DNA of 43,520 nt from positions 1-43,520 of the forward strand of contig CAKPXF010000023.1 in the NCBI GenBank assembly GCA_934201705.1, given 5' to 3'. Every line of letters starts with the position of its first letter. Positions within the stretch are counted from its first letter, which is position 1. Of the stretch, positions 24,426 to 33,457 are shown piece after piece. The translations under genes were made by a program, and so were the position numbers. Under the pieces are notes generated by a model. That model saw only the letters and a list, made by a program, of their open reading frames with translations, ran no database searches and was not told the origin of the DNA. The stretch is from an uncultured Bacilli bacterium. Its GTDB lineage: Bacteria > Bacillota_I > Bacilli_A > RFN20 > CAG-631.

Positions 24426-24926
24426 ATGAAAAAACAATGGATTTACATTAGTAGAACTATTATTAGTAATCACTATTTTATCAATCTTAGCAATAGTATC
24501 AGTAATTGGATATCCTTAATTTACAAAGAAAGCAATAAGAATCTTACGATAATATTGAATTATACCAATATGTGACATTATTTCAAGCAGCATTAGTTGA
24601 TGGTGAAGAAGATGCATTAATATATGCTTGTGTATAAAGTAATCATACTTGCGTTCCAGCATGTTACGCAAAATATTGAGTAACATATTCTGAAACTGAA
24701 GTTGTAAAAATATTTGATTATACACAACAAATAAAAAAGTTTAATGCGTCCTCATTAATTTATGTTGGAGATGGTAATATGGCTGAAATTTCAAAAATCA
24801 ATGATTAGAGCAGAAGATGATTTAATTGATGCTTCAAAATTATCTGCAAAATTAGATTCTGATGTATTAACATTATATTATGCACATCATTTAGATGCAA
24901 GAGTGGATTGGACATTTACTTATTAA
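24426..24926 (+). pseudogene. Dead copy of the major pilin gene
   Basis: DNA and protein follow the 25297 gene: atgaaaaaacaa, tttacattagtagaactatt and tcaatcttagcaa(c/t)agtatcagta near the start, and tggacattta(c)tt at the end. The frame is shifted after the lysines, a CAA codon has become TAA in the ggatat(t)c(t/c)(c/t)aattt block near 24517, and further stops follow (tgtataaagt near 24630). The leader before it also matches (gtaaactaagtagtttattc). It is a tandem duplicate that has decayed. Confidence 0.8.
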
Positions 24927-25219
24927 TTTGTAAATTGCAATTGAGTATTTAAAAATCAAAAAAATTTGAAAAAAAATTTTTTTTAGTATTTTAAGAATTA
25001 ATTAGTTGTTTTTAATAGTTTTAATAAATTAATTTTTAAATATAGTATTTCGATGAATAATACTTTAATAATAGTTTATATTTAAACTTAAAAAGAATGT
25101 AGAATGAACTTTCTAACATGATGCAAAATTAGTTATTCATCAAATTATATAAAAATATATATTTTTATTTCCAAAAATTACATTATAGTGTTTAATTATT
25201 ACTTTTTAAAAAAATTATG
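24927..25219. other. Intergenic between dead and live pilin copies
   Basis: A-rich and T-rich runs near 24957-24985 could form a weak terminator (aaaaaaaattttttttag). Nothing else recognisable. Confidence 0.45.
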
Positions 25220-25247
25220 TTGATTTTATCGTAATTTTTATTATAAT
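25220..25247 (+). promoter_or_regulatory. Promoter of the major pilin / pilus operon
   Basis: TTGATT 25220-25225, 16-bp spacer, TATAAT 25242-25247. No G tract. A small inverted repeat, gtaaac 25255-25260 with gtttac 25267-25272, follows at the expected transcript start and is partly kept before the dead copy. Confidence 0.62.
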
Positions 25248-25296
25248 TTAACTTGTAAACAAAGTCGTTTACTCAAAAAGAAGAGGGGAAACAAAT

Positions 25297-25797
25297 ATGA
25301 AAAAACAAAACAAAAAAGGTTTTACATTAGTAGAACTATTAGTAGTAATTGCTATTTTATCAATCTTAGCAACAGTATCAGTAGTAGGATATTCTCAATT
25401 TACTGAAAAAGCAAAGAAATCAAATGATGAAACAGAACTTCATCAAATTGCTTTAATAGTAGAATCACAATTAATTGATGGAGAAGAAACAGTAGTGGTT
25501 ACTTGCACTGATAATACTTCAGGGCACACTCATAGTACTGATTGTAATTATACTGTTTATTATAGATGTGAAGGAAATGTTGTAAAAGCATACACAGTTT
25601 TGCCAACAGCTACTGTAGCTGGTACTTCTGCAACTGCAGGCCAAGTTACTGGATCATTAAAACAAATGTGTGGTGAAGAAAATGCAGCATTAGTTGCAGG
25701 TGATAATCTTAAAGTAACTTTAACAGAGGCTGGAGTTCTTTCTTTAGCATATAAACACAATGCTAAAGAGGCATCAACTTGGACATTTGGCGCTTAA
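25297..25797 (+). CDS. Major type IV pilin-like protein
   Basis: 166 residues, usual size for a major pilin. Leader MKKQNKKG|FTLVELL with Gly at -1 and Glu at mature position 5, then a hydrophobic helix to about residue 30. The C-terminal globular part has four cysteines (in VTCTDN, TDCNY, YRCEGN and KQMCGEE) that could form two disulphides. AGGGG lies 7 bases before the ATG. As the first gene of the pilus operon, with a terminator directly after it, it should be made in excess over the machinery, as expected of the main fibre subunit. It could equally be a pseudopilin of a secretion or DNA-uptake system. Confidence 0.88.
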   Translation: MKKQNKKGFTLVELLVVIAILSILATVSVVGYSQFTEKAKKSNDETELHQIALIVESQLIDGEETVVVTCTDNTSGHTHSTDCNYTVYYRCEGNVVKAYTVLPTATVAGTSATAGQVTGSLKQMCGEENAALVAGDNLKVTLTEAGVLSLAYKHNAKEASTWTFGA

Positions 25798-25850
25798 TTG
25801 ACATTTGCTAATCAATTTGAGTATTTAAAATTAAAAATAAATAGTATATA

Positions 25851-25884
25851 ATATAGTTAGGATTAATTCCTAACTATATTTTTT
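25851..25884 (+). terminator. Terminator between major pilin and machinery genes
   Basis: Stem atatagttagga 25851-25862 with tcctaactatat 25868-25879, perfect 12 bp, then six T. Read-through would be needed for the downstream genes unless another promoter exists. Confidence 0.82.
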
Positions 25885-25905
25885 ACATTATTGGAGGCGG
25901 TTACT

Positions 25906-26352
25906 TTGAAAAAAGGATATACAATAGTAGAACTTCTTGTTGGTATTGCTTGTGCAAGTATTGTTTTAGCATCTTTAACCGCTACTATTTTTTTTGTTAA
26001 TAGATCAACAAATCAAGTAATAAATAATTCTGAAATAAATTATAAATTGACTAATCTTAGAGATTATATACTTGAAAATCAAGATACCTTAATTGCCAAT
26101 AACGTTACTAAAGATTCAACAGCGGATGATATAAAATCATATTCAGAATCACAATTTGTTTTTGATGAAAATAAACTTTATATTAAAGTAAATAATGAAG
26201 TGAAATATACAATGTCAGAATCGCCAATAACAAATATATATTATTACAAAGAAGTTGATTCTAGATTTTTAAAATGTATGATTAATTATGATAGAAGTAA
26301 TTCCTTACATGATACATATAGCTTTATTGTTAAGGATTTAGGAGGAAATTAA
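25906..26352 (+). CDS. Minor pilin-like protein
   Basis: 148 residues. MKKG|YTIVELLVGIACAS is a short class III leader (cleavage after Gly4, Glu at mature position 5) followed by a hydrophobic helix. The start is a TTG at 25906: GGAGG (25893-25897) lies 8 bases before it, whereas the in-frame TTG at 25891 contains that site. Minor pilins initiate or adapt the fibre. Next to PilM-like and PilB/C/D genes, so it belongs to the pilus operon. Confidence 0.82.
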   Translation: MKKGYTIVELLVGIACASIVLASLTATIFFVNRSTNQVINNSEINYKLTNLRDYILENQDTLIANNVTKDSTADDIKSYSESQFVFDENKLYIKVNNEVKYTMSESPITNIYYYKEVDSRFLKCMINYDRSNSLHDTYSFIVKDLGGN

Positions 26353-26354
26353 TT

Positions 26355-27137
26355 ATGGTAAAAGCAAAAAAAGGAAAACTAATAATTCACTATAATAATA
26401 TTGCCACTCCATTTGCTGCATTATATTATTATGAAAGCAATATTTTAGTTAGTAATAAAACCATATTTTTTAAATCATATCAAATTGAAGATGGCATAAT
26501 ATTAAACACTGATATTCTTCTTAATGAAATAAAAGATATGGGAAAGAATATTATCGAGATGGATGTTTTGTTTTCTTTAGATAATATGTTTAAGTCAACA
26601 ATATCTTTACCAAAGATGGCATTTTATAAATCAGGATTACTTTATAACAAAGAGTTAAAAAATAGCTTTGGTAATGACTATAAAGATAAATATTATACTT
26701 TAATGGTTACTTCTAAAGGTAATTATGGAAAGGTATTTTATACATATTTTATTCCTTTAAACGTAATTAATTACTTTAACAAGCTAAAAACTGAATTAAA
26801 GGTGAAATCATTCTCTTATGGTTTATTTGCTTCATATTTACAAGCTAAGGTAAAAGAACATATTAATGAAGATTTTGTTTATTTATATTATGACAATAAC
26901 CTATATACTTATGTTGTTTCATGTGATAATAAATTAATTACCACTAAATCATTTTCTAAGGATGAGGATATTGTTAAATATTATACTACATATGTTTGTA
27001 AGCATTTTTATGAACTTGAAAAAAAAGAAATTGTTGGAGTATATACAAATGTTTTTGACAAGATAAGAAATATTTTTGATGCCAAAGCAGTTGATATTTC
27101 TTTTTATAATTACACATATAAAGGTGATAAACTATGA
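26355..27137 (+). CDS. PilM/GspL-like assembly protein (tentative)
   Basis: 260 residues, soluble, no leader. The residues do not show a clear motif, but the length and alternating strand-helix pattern, and the place between two minor pilins and before PilD/C/B, suit a divergent actin-fold protein of the PilM or GspL type that links the cytoplasmic ATPase to the inner-membrane platform. AGGAGG is 9 bases before the ATG. No PilN or PilO gene is seen. The function is a context-based guess. Confidence 0.6.
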   Translation: MVKAKKGKLIIHYNNIATPFAALYYYESNILVSNKTIFFKSYQIEDGIILNTDILLNEIKDMGKNIIEMDVLFSLDNMFKSTISLPKMAFYKSGLLYNKELKNSFGNDYKDKYYTLMVTSKGNYGKVFYTYFIPLNVINYFNKLKTELKVKSFSYGLFASYLQAKVKEHINEDFVYLYYDNNLYTYVVSCDNKLITTKSFSKDEDIVKYYTTYVCKHFYELEKKEIVGVYTNVFDKIRNIFDAKAVDISFYNYTYKGDKL

Positions 27138-27529
27138 AAAAGGGATTAACATTAGTTGAAGTAATGGTAGCAACTGCCATCTTTACAATGACATTTGCTG
27201 TTTGTATTACTTTATCATTATCATCTGTTAAGCAAGAAAAAAGGCAAAGAGATTATATGACATTTGAAAGTATTTGCTATGATATAAATTATTATTGTAA
27301 TGCTTATAAAAGTGAATGGGCTAATAAATATTTTGGAGATGATATTAATGCTCCAAAAGCTCATTACTATGATATAACCTATAAACTTGTATCAAATAGG
27401 GATGAAGCTAATTATGAATTAGTATATAGCTATAATGATAGCAATGAATTAATTGTTAATGTTAATGATATAAAAAATAATAGAAAAATAATAGATAATT
27501 TGAATTATGGTAGCAAAAGGTTTAGCTAA
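27134..27529 (+). CDS. Minor pilin-like protein
   Basis: 131 residues. MKKG|LTLVEVMVATAIFT is a class III leader with Glu at mature position 5 and a hydrophobic helix. The ATG overlaps the end of the preceding gene by 4 bases (ATGA type coupling). The rest is a small globular domain with two cysteines close together (ICYDINYYCN). Confidence 0.82.
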   Translation: MKKGLTLVEVMVATAIFTMTFAVCITLSLSSVKQEKRQRDYMTFESICYDINYYCNAYKSEWANKYFGDDINAPKAHYYDITYKLVSNRDEANYELVYSYNDSNELIVNVNDIKNNRKIIDNLNYGSKRFS

Positions 27530-27710
27530 TAAAAAGAAAAAAGGTGTTGTTTTATTAACAACACTAGTAATCTCATTTTTTATAACATTAACAATGATAA
27601 CAGTCTTTACAATAATAATAAAATATTCAAAAATGTCAGGTAGTAGAATGGATGATTTAAGGCAAGATGTAACTGATAGTGTAAGTGAAGAAGTAATAAG
27701 TAGTAATTAA
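27507..27710 (+). CDS. Small PilX/ComGG-like minor pilin
   Basis: 67 residues overlapping the previous gene by 23 bases. A basic start (ANKKKKG) leads into a hydrophobic helix VVLLTTLVISFFITLTM, as in PilX-type minor pilins, but Glu at position 5 is missing and the globular domain is absent or very small. Probably an accessory subunit of the same machine. Confidence 0.62.
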   Translation: MVAKGLANKKKKGVVLLTTLVISFFITLTMITVFTIIIKYSKMSGSRMDDLRQDVTDSVSEEVISSN

Positions 27711-27724
27711 AGGAGAAAAAAGCG

Positions 27725-28513
27725 ATGCTAGGATTAACAATAATGTTATGTATATATGCTTTTATTTTAGGTAGCGCGTTAGCTAGTTTTTTTGGTGTTA
27801 TTATTTATAGAGTGCCTAATGATTTAAGCATTATAAAGCCATCTTCATTTTGTCCTAATTGCAAACATCAAATAAAATGGTATGAAAACATACCAGTATT
27901 TTCTTATATTTTCTTAAAAGGAAGATGTAGTGAATGTAAAAGCAAAATAGGTGTATCAAGTTTTATTTATGAATTATTAGGTGGTATCGTATTTGTTTTA
28001 GCATTCTTAGCCTATGGCTTTAGCTTTGAAACTATATTTATTATATTAATAACGGCAATATTATATTTAATTGCTGGTTATGATTTTAAAACAAAAACAA
28101 TACTAGATATATTTTGGATAATATTTTTAGTATTAGCAGTTGCCTTATTTTTATTTAGAGTATTTTATCTTAAATATGATTACTTACCTTATTTAATAGG
28201 GGCAGCTGTAGGATTTGTATTTTTCATGTTAATTAAATTAATTGGAAAATTTATTTTAAAGAATGATTGCTTAGGTGGTGGCGATGTTATTATAATGGCT
28301 ATTGCTGGATTAATTTTAAAATATTCAGGACTATTACTTGCAACATTGGTTGCCTCACTTGTTGGATCTATTCTTGAAATTATCTTAATTAAGATGAAAA
28401 AGAAAGCAAGGGATGAAGAAATAGCTTTTTGCCCATATTTAGTTTTAGGAATTTTATTTGCTTTGTTTTATGGTGAAGCTATTATTAATTTTTACTTAAA
28501 GGTGGTGTTATAA
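27725..28513 (+). CDS. pilD: Prepilin peptidase (leader peptidase and methyltransferase)
   Basis: 262 residues with about seven membrane helices. The N-terminal cytoplasmic domain has the zinc cysteines C43, C46, C68 and C71 (CPNC, CSEC). The catalytic aspartates are D120 (GYDFKTK) and D187 (GGGDV), as in aspartic prepilin peptidases of the A24 family. It cleaves class III leaders and methylates the new N-terminus at the membrane. It should process all pilins in this window, including those with Ala at -1. AAAGGAG lies 9 bases before the ATG; spacing to neighbours is short, so it is co-transcribed. Confidence 0.94.
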   Translation: MLGLTIMLCIYAFILGSALASFFGVIIYRVPNDLSIIKPSSFCPNCKHQIKWYENIPVFSYIFLKGRCSECKSKIGVSSFIYELLGGIVFVLAFLAYGFSFETIFIILITAILYLIAGYDFKTKTILDIFWIIFLVLAVALFLFRVFYLKYDYLPYLIGAAVGFVFFMLIKLIGKFILKNDCLGGGDVIIMAIAGLILKYSGLLLATLVASLVGSILEIILIKMKKKARDEEIAFCPYLVLGILFALFYGEAIINFYLKVVL

Positions 28514-28516
28514 TTT

Positions 28517-29725
28517 ATGCCAGTTTATAAATGTGATGTCTTAGATGAAATAGGAAATAAAAAGGTATTGGTTAAAGAAGCAATTGATGAAATATCATTG
28601 AAGGCCTTCTTAAAAAGAGATAGCTATACTTTAGTTAAAGCAACTATAGTGAAGGAAAAGGAGCCAAATGTCTTTTTCTCGGTAAGTAGCAAGGTAAAAA
28701 TTTCTGAAGTGACCTTATTTTTAAGGCAATTTGCTGTTATGATTAATGCTTCAATATCCATTGCTGATGCTTTAAATGCTTTAAAATCTCAAAAGTTTTC
28801 TAAAGCATTTTTAAAGGTAATTATGGAAGTACATCATGATGTTTTATCAGGTAAGCTTTTATCAGTAGCCTTTGCTAAGCATAAAAAGGTTTTTCCTAAT
28901 TTCTTTATTCAAATGGTAGCAATTGGCGAAGTATCTGGCTCGCTTGATACTATTTTAACATCAATGGCTGATTATTATGAAAACGATCAAAAGGTTAAGA
29001 AAAAAGCTAAGGCTGCTTTAGTATATCCTACTATTGTATTAGTAATGGTATTTGCTATTATAATTTTCTTATGCTTCTATATTTTACCAAAGTTTGAAAC
29101 AATGTTTGGCGAATTTGGTGGCGATATACCTAAAGTAACACAAGTAATTTTTAATATTTCTCATTTTATTAGGACAAATGCTTTTATTATTTTTGTAATA
29201 CTAGGTGCTATTGTTTTATTATGTACTATTTACTTTAAATTCTTTAAAATTGGTAAATACCATTTTGATTATTTGAAACTTCATTTACCAATAATTGGTA
29301 AAGTTAATAAAGCAGTAATAACTTCCCGTTTTACAAGTGCCTTTATTATATTATTAAGAAGTGGTATGAATATTACAGATTGTCTTGAAAATTTAACAAG
29401 AATACTTGGAAATCAAGTATTTGCAAAAAAATTTGAATACTGTATAGATGAAGTGAAAAGAGGAAAAAGAATAGCTAAATCAATTGAAAATACTAATATT
29501 TTTCCAAAGATGCTAACTGAAATGATTAATGTTGGTGAAAAAACCGGGAACTTAGAAGAGGTATTATCAGCTACATCATCTTACTTTACTTCACAAGTTG
29601 AGGTTAGTATTTCAAAAGCAACAGCAACAATAGAACCTGTTACTATTTTATTACTAGGTGGTGTTGTTGCAATTGTATTATTAGCCGTGTATATTCCAAT
29701 GATTTCATTAATGGGTAGTATTTAA
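28517..29725 (+). CDS. pilC: Type IV pilus / type II secretion platform protein
   Basis: 402 residues with two repeated GspF domains (about 65-190 and 270-390) and three membrane segments (about 172-195, 222-242, 372-398). MVAIGEVSGSLDTIL and MINVGEKTGNLEEVL are the paired family motifs, one per repeat. It is the inner-membrane platform on which the fibre is built, driven by PilB. It starts 4 bases after pilD with GGTGG upstream. Confidence 0.94.
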   Translation: MPVYKCDVLDEIGNKKVLVKEAIDEISLKAFLKRDSYTLVKATIVKEKEPNVFFSVSSKVKISEVTLFLRQFAVMINASISIADALNALKSQKFSKAFLKVIMEVHHDVLSGKLLSVAFAKHKKVFPNFFIQMVAIGEVSGSLDTILTSMADYYENDQKVKKKAKAALVYPTIVLVMVFAIIIFLCFYILPKFETMFGEFGGDIPKVTQVIFNISHFIRTNAFIIFVILGAIVLLCTIYFKFFKIGKYHFDYLKLHLPIIGKVNKAVITSRFTSAFIILLRSGMNITDCLENLTRILGNQVFAKKFEYCIDEVKRGKRIAKSIENTNIFPKMLTEMINVGEKTGNLEEVLSATSSYFTSQVEVSISKATATIEPVTILLLGGVVAIVLLAVYIPMISLMGSI

Positions 29726-29763
29726 TAAATGTTTTAAATAAAAAAGAAAGCGAGGGGTAATAA

Positions 29764-31434
29764 ATGATTTTAAATACTTTATTTGCTAATTATTTAATAA
29801 ATAAAAAGGTAATTAATTCTTATGAAATAGAAGATGAAATAAAAAATGCTGATAAAGCTAATATACCTTTATATATAGAACTAATTAAATCAAAAAAGAT
29901 AGCGGAAGAAGATATATATAACTCTTTAGCATCTTTTTTAAACTTAGAATTAATTGTTTTCCAATTAACTGAAATTGATTTTACTTTAGTTTCTAAATTT
30001 CCTCGTGAAAAGCTTATTGAATATACTTTAATTCCTTACACTGAAGATGAAAGCACTTTAATTCTTGCCACATCTAATCCTTTTAGATTAGAAGAAGCTA
30101 ATGAGTTTATGTATTATACTACAAAGCATATTAAGGTGGTTTTAGTAACGCAAAGTAAAATGGAAGCCTTATTAAATTACATGGATAATAAAATCCAAAA
30201 GAATTCAGTGCTAAATGATTTTTCTTCAAGTGATGCTGATATTCGTGATGTAAGTAATGATGAAGTAGCTATCGATGCTCCAATTATTAAATTATGTGAT
30301 TCTATTTTAAAGGATGCCATTAATAGAGGGGCTTCAGATATTCATATAGAGCCATTTATTGAAGAGGTCATTATTAGATACAGAATTGATGGTAAGCTTA
30401 CTATTATTGATAGAGCACCAATACATTTATTTCAATCAATTTTGGCTCGCTTTAAGATTATGGCTGAAATGAATATTGCTGAGCGTCGTGTTCCTCAGGA
30501 TGGAAAAATCAACTTAGAAATAAATAATAATAAATATGATTTCCGTGTATCAACAATTCCAACAATTAATGGTGAAAAAATAGTTATTCGTATTTATAAT
30601 ATTTCTCTTTCTGGTTCAGAATTAAGTACACTTGGCTTTAATGATGAACAAAAGAATCTAATTCTTGAAATGATTACTCGTCCTCATGGAATTGTTTTAC
30701 TAACTGGTCCTACTGGCTGTGGTAAATCAACAACATTATATACATTTTTAAGATATCTTAATAAAGAAGATACTAATATCATTACTGTTGAAGATCCAGT
30801 CGAAAACCAAATCGATGGTGTTAACCAGGTACAAGTAAACGCTAAAGCAAATCTAACATTTGCGGCAGCCTTAAGATCTATTTTACGTCAAGACCCTAAT
30901 ATTATTATGATTGGTGAAATTCGTGATGAAGAAACTGCTCAAATTGCTACTCGTGCTGCTATTACTGGTCATTTAGTATTATCAACAATTCACACTAATG
31001 ATGCTGCTGGTGTTGTTGCCCGTTTAATAAATATGGGTATTCCACCATATTTAGTAGCTGATTCATTACTTGGTGCTATTTCACAAAGATTAGTTAGAAA
31101 GCTATGCCCTGAATGTAAAGAAGAACATAGAACTACTAAGGCTGAAAATAGCATGCTTAATATAAGTAAATCAACAACAATTTATAGAGCGAAGGGGTGT
31201 AAGTATTGTAATAATACAGGCTATATAGGTCGTGTTGGTGTGTTTGAAATATTAGTATGTAATGATGATGTAAAAAACGCTATTATGAATGATCATTTTA
31301 CAAGTGATATGCTAAATGAAATTGTTCAAAATTCAATGCCTACATTATTAAATAATGCAAAGACAAGAGTTTTAAATGGTGAAACATCACTTGAAGAATA
31401 TGAAAGCCTATCTGAGGTAATTGAAAGTAAATAA
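29764..31434 (+). CDS. pilB: Pilus assembly ATPase
   Basis: 556 residues. An N-terminal T2SSE_N-like domain (to about 150) precedes the secretion ATPase core: Walker A GPTGCGKST (315-323), Asp box ITVEDPVEN, Walker B region IIMIGEIRDEET and the His box STIHTND. A zinc tetracysteine (CPEC and CKYC, residues about 448-482) is typical of PilB/GspE and absent from the retraction ATPase PilT. It powers fibre assembly at the cytoplasmic face. GAGGGG 6 bases before the ATG. Last gene of the operon; no PilT is seen. Confidence 0.95.
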   Translation: MILNTLFANYLINKKVINSYEIEDEIKNADKANIPLYIELIKSKKIAEEDIYNSLASFLNLELIVFQLTEIDFTLVSKFPREKLIEYTLIPYTEDESTLILATSNPFRLEEANEFMYYTTKHIKVVLVTQSKMEALLNYMDNKIQKNSVLNDFSSSDADIRDVSNDEVAIDAPIIKLCDSILKDAINRGASDIHIEPFIEEVIIRYRIDGKLTIIDRAPIHLFQSILARFKIMAEMNIAERRVPQDGKINLEINNNKYDFRVSTIPTINGEKIVIRIYNISLSGSELSTLGFNDEQKNLILEMITRPHGIVLLTGPTGCGKSTTLYTFLRYLNKEDTNIITVEDPVENQIDGVNQVQVNAKANLTFAAALRSILRQDPNIIMIGEIRDEETAQIATRAAITGHLVLSTIHTNDAAGVVARLINMGIPPYLVADSLLGAISQRLVRKLCPECKEEHRTTKAENSMLNISKSTTIYRAKGCKYCNNTGYIGRVGVFEILVCNDDVKNAIMNDHFTSDMLNEIVQNSMPTLLNNAKTRVLNGETSLEEYESLSEVIESK

Positions 31435-31439
31435 TTTAT

Positions 31440-31489
31440 AAAAGTATTAGGAATAGATGAAGTGTTTCATAAATTTCTAATACTTTTTA
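31440..31489 (+). terminator. Terminator at the end of the pilus operon
   Basis: Stem aaagtattag 31441-31450 with ctaatacttt 31477-31486 and an inner hairpin atgaa/ttcat, followed by T. Confidence 0.72.
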
Positions 31490-31513
31490 AATAATATCTT
31501 ATAAGGTGGCTTT

Positions 31514-31850
31514 ATGAAAAATTATTCTTCACTTTTAGAGTTGGCCAAAAATAATAATAGGTATATTTTAACAAATGATGTTGTTAAAAATAATATTCCT
31601 AAGAGCTATTTGAAATATGTAATTGAAGATGGAGTTATTGGAAAAATTACACATGGTATATATAATACAAGAGACTGCTTTATTGATAATTTATTTGTAT
31701 TACAAAAATTATTTATTTAGCATACACATTTTCTAATGTAGCAAGCAGTTAATAATATCAACAAATTAACATTGCTTTTGTCTTTCAAAGTAAATCTTTA
31801 ATGTTGCAACCAAGAGTACACGATAATTTAATGATAGGCATGTTTGTACA
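31514..31850 (+). pseudogene. Decayed AbiEi-type antitoxin
   Basis: The first 60 codons (31514-31720 reads 68 residues) match the N-terminal winged helix of AbiEi_4 antitoxins: RYILTNDVVKNNIPKSYLKY, then GVIGKITHGIYNT, near the GvY motif. A stop at 31718 cuts it off; intact members have about 200 residues. Downstream DNA still carries coding-like traces (after LQKLFI, pieces like HTHF.NVA and QPRVHDNL.IGMFV) with several breaks. No AbiEii toxin gene is nearby. Confidence 0.65.
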
Positions 31851-32024
31851 CCACTTTTAATTCCATTTCTATATCATTGCAATGATATAAATCCAATCTT
31901 AGCACATTAACTATAAAAATATATTTTTAATCATTAATGTATAATATAATTGTTTTATTAGAATTTTATAAAACCATAATACAAATGTAATTAATTTTTA
32001 AATTTGGGATGTCAAAATGTTTAA

Positions 32025-32065
32025 TCGTGCCCCAAAAATGGAAAAATATTGATTTTGGGGCACGA
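32025..32065. promoter_or_regulatory. Perfect 13-bp inverted repeat, likely operator
   Basis: tcgtgccccaaaa 32025-32037 is the exact reverse complement of 32053-32065, separated by 15 bases. The right arm lies over the end of the -35 and the spacer of the promoter at 32049, so a bound dimer would block transcription. GC-rich for this DNA. Confidence 0.65.
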
Positions 32066-32077
32066 GCTGGCTATAAT
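32049..32077 (+). promoter_or_regulatory. Promoter of the AAA_14 ATPase gene
   Basis: TTGATT 32049-32054, 17-bp spacer, TATAAT 32072-32077. It overlaps the inverted repeat at 32025-32065. Confidence 0.65.
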
Positions 32078-32107
32078 AATATTAGATTATGTTGGGAGGA
32101 ATTTCTT

Positions 32108-33301
32108 ATGAAGCTTATAGTAAGAGGAGCTTATCTTAGCGAAATTAATAGTTTGCTTAACACATTAGATATAAAAGTTATTACTGGAATTCGTCGTTCT
32201 GGAAAGTCAAAACTTCTTGAATCATTTGTTACTAATATTTTAAAAAATGATGAGAATTCTAACATCATACACATCAATTTTAATTTAACTGAATTTGAAA
32301 ACCTCCTTGAATATCATGCTTTAGAGAAGTATGTTGAGTCATGTTATATACAAGGTAAAAATAATTATTTATTGATAGATGAAATTCAAATGTGTACTTC
32401 CTTTGAAAAAGCTATTAATAGCCTTCACGCAAAAGGAAAATATGATATCTATATTTCTGGCTCGAACGCATTTTTACAAAGCAGTGATTTAGCTACTTTA
32501 TTCGTTGGTAGAACATATGAGATTCATATTTTACCTTTTTCCTTTAAAGAATATTTAGATTACTATCCTTCTTTAAATATTTATAATAGCTTAAATAATT
32601 ATATTAAGGATGGTGGAATGGCTGGCTCATATGTTTATAAAAATGAAACACAAAAATATAGATATTTGAATAATGATGTGTTAAATGCCTTGATTGTTAG
32701 AGATATAATTGATAAACATCACTTAAAAAATGAATTACTATTACAGGAACTTATTGACTTTTTAATGGATAACATTGGAAATATAGCGTCAATACGTAAA
32801 ATTTCAAATATAATTTCCTCAAATGTTAACAATGACCATAAAATTGTTGGAAGATATATAACTTTATTATGTCGTTCATTCGTATTTTATAGAGTTAGAA
32901 GATATGATATAAAAGGTAAAAAATATTTGCACTCTGAAGATAAATATTATCTTGCTGATCATAGTTTTCGTTATGCTAGACTAGGTACAAAGAATATGGA
33001 TTTCGGAAGAATACTTGAAAATATTGTGGCTATTGAATTATTAAGAAGAGGATATGAAGTTTATGTTGGGGTATTGTATAAAAAGGAAATTGATTTTGTT
33101 GCTATAAAGCAAGGTGAAAAGATGTATATACAGGTTGCAAATGATATTTCTTCTTCTAAAACATTTGAACGTGAAATATCTCCACTTTTTTCTATTAATG
33201 ATGGATATTTAAAAATGATTATTACAAGAATATATCAACCTGCATATCAATATGAAGGAATTAAAATTATTGATGTTGCTGATTGGTTGATTGATAATTA
33301 A
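32108..33301 (+). CDS. ATPase of the AAA_14 / DUF4143 family
   Basis: 397 residues. The N-terminal AAA_14 domain has Walker A GIRRSGKSKLL (residues about 23-33), Walker B NYLLIDEIQM and the sensor YISGSNAFL followed by LATLFVGRTYEIHILPFSFKEY, typical of the family. The C-terminal DUF4143 part has a nuclease-like end (EIDFVAIKQGEKMYIQVAND). The function of this widespread family is unknown; links to mobile elements and defence have been suggested. GGGAGG 8 bases before the ATG at 32108 fixes the start, although the frame is open further upstream across the palindrome. A single-gene unit with its own promoter. Confidence 0.88.
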   Translation: MKLIVRGAYLSEINSLLNTLDIKVITGIRRSGKSKLLESFVTNILKNDENSNIIHINFNLTEFENLLEYHALEKYVESCYIQGKNNYLLIDEIQMCTSFEKAINSLHAKGKYDIYISGSNAFLQSSDLATLFVGRTYEIHILPFSFKEYLDYYPSLNIYNSLNNYIKDGGMAGSYVYKNETQKYRYLNNDVLNALIVRDIIDKHHLKNELLLQELIDFLMDNIGNIASIRKISNIISSNVNNDHKIVGRYITLLCRSFVFYRVRRYDIKGKKYLHSEDKYYLADHSFRYARLGTKNMDFGRILENIVAIELLRRGYEVYVGVLYKKEIDFVAIKQGEKMYIQVANDISSSKTFEREISPLFSINDGYLKMIITRIYQPAYQYEGIKIIDVADWLIDN

Positions 33302-33457
33302 TAAGCAAAAAATTGACATGGATGTTGATTTTTACTAAAATTAAGTTGAGACTTGTTTTTGCTAAAAAATGATTAAACAATATTGAAAAATTATATATGT
33401 TTTATTTTATAAAATGGCTTTAACAAAGAAAATAAAAAAAATGTTAATGGTGGTAAT

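Noticed and set aside
33304..33363. Terminator before rsmE (agcaaaaa paired with tttttgct)
   Set aside because: The arms are A/T-rich and about 45 bases apart, too weak to call.
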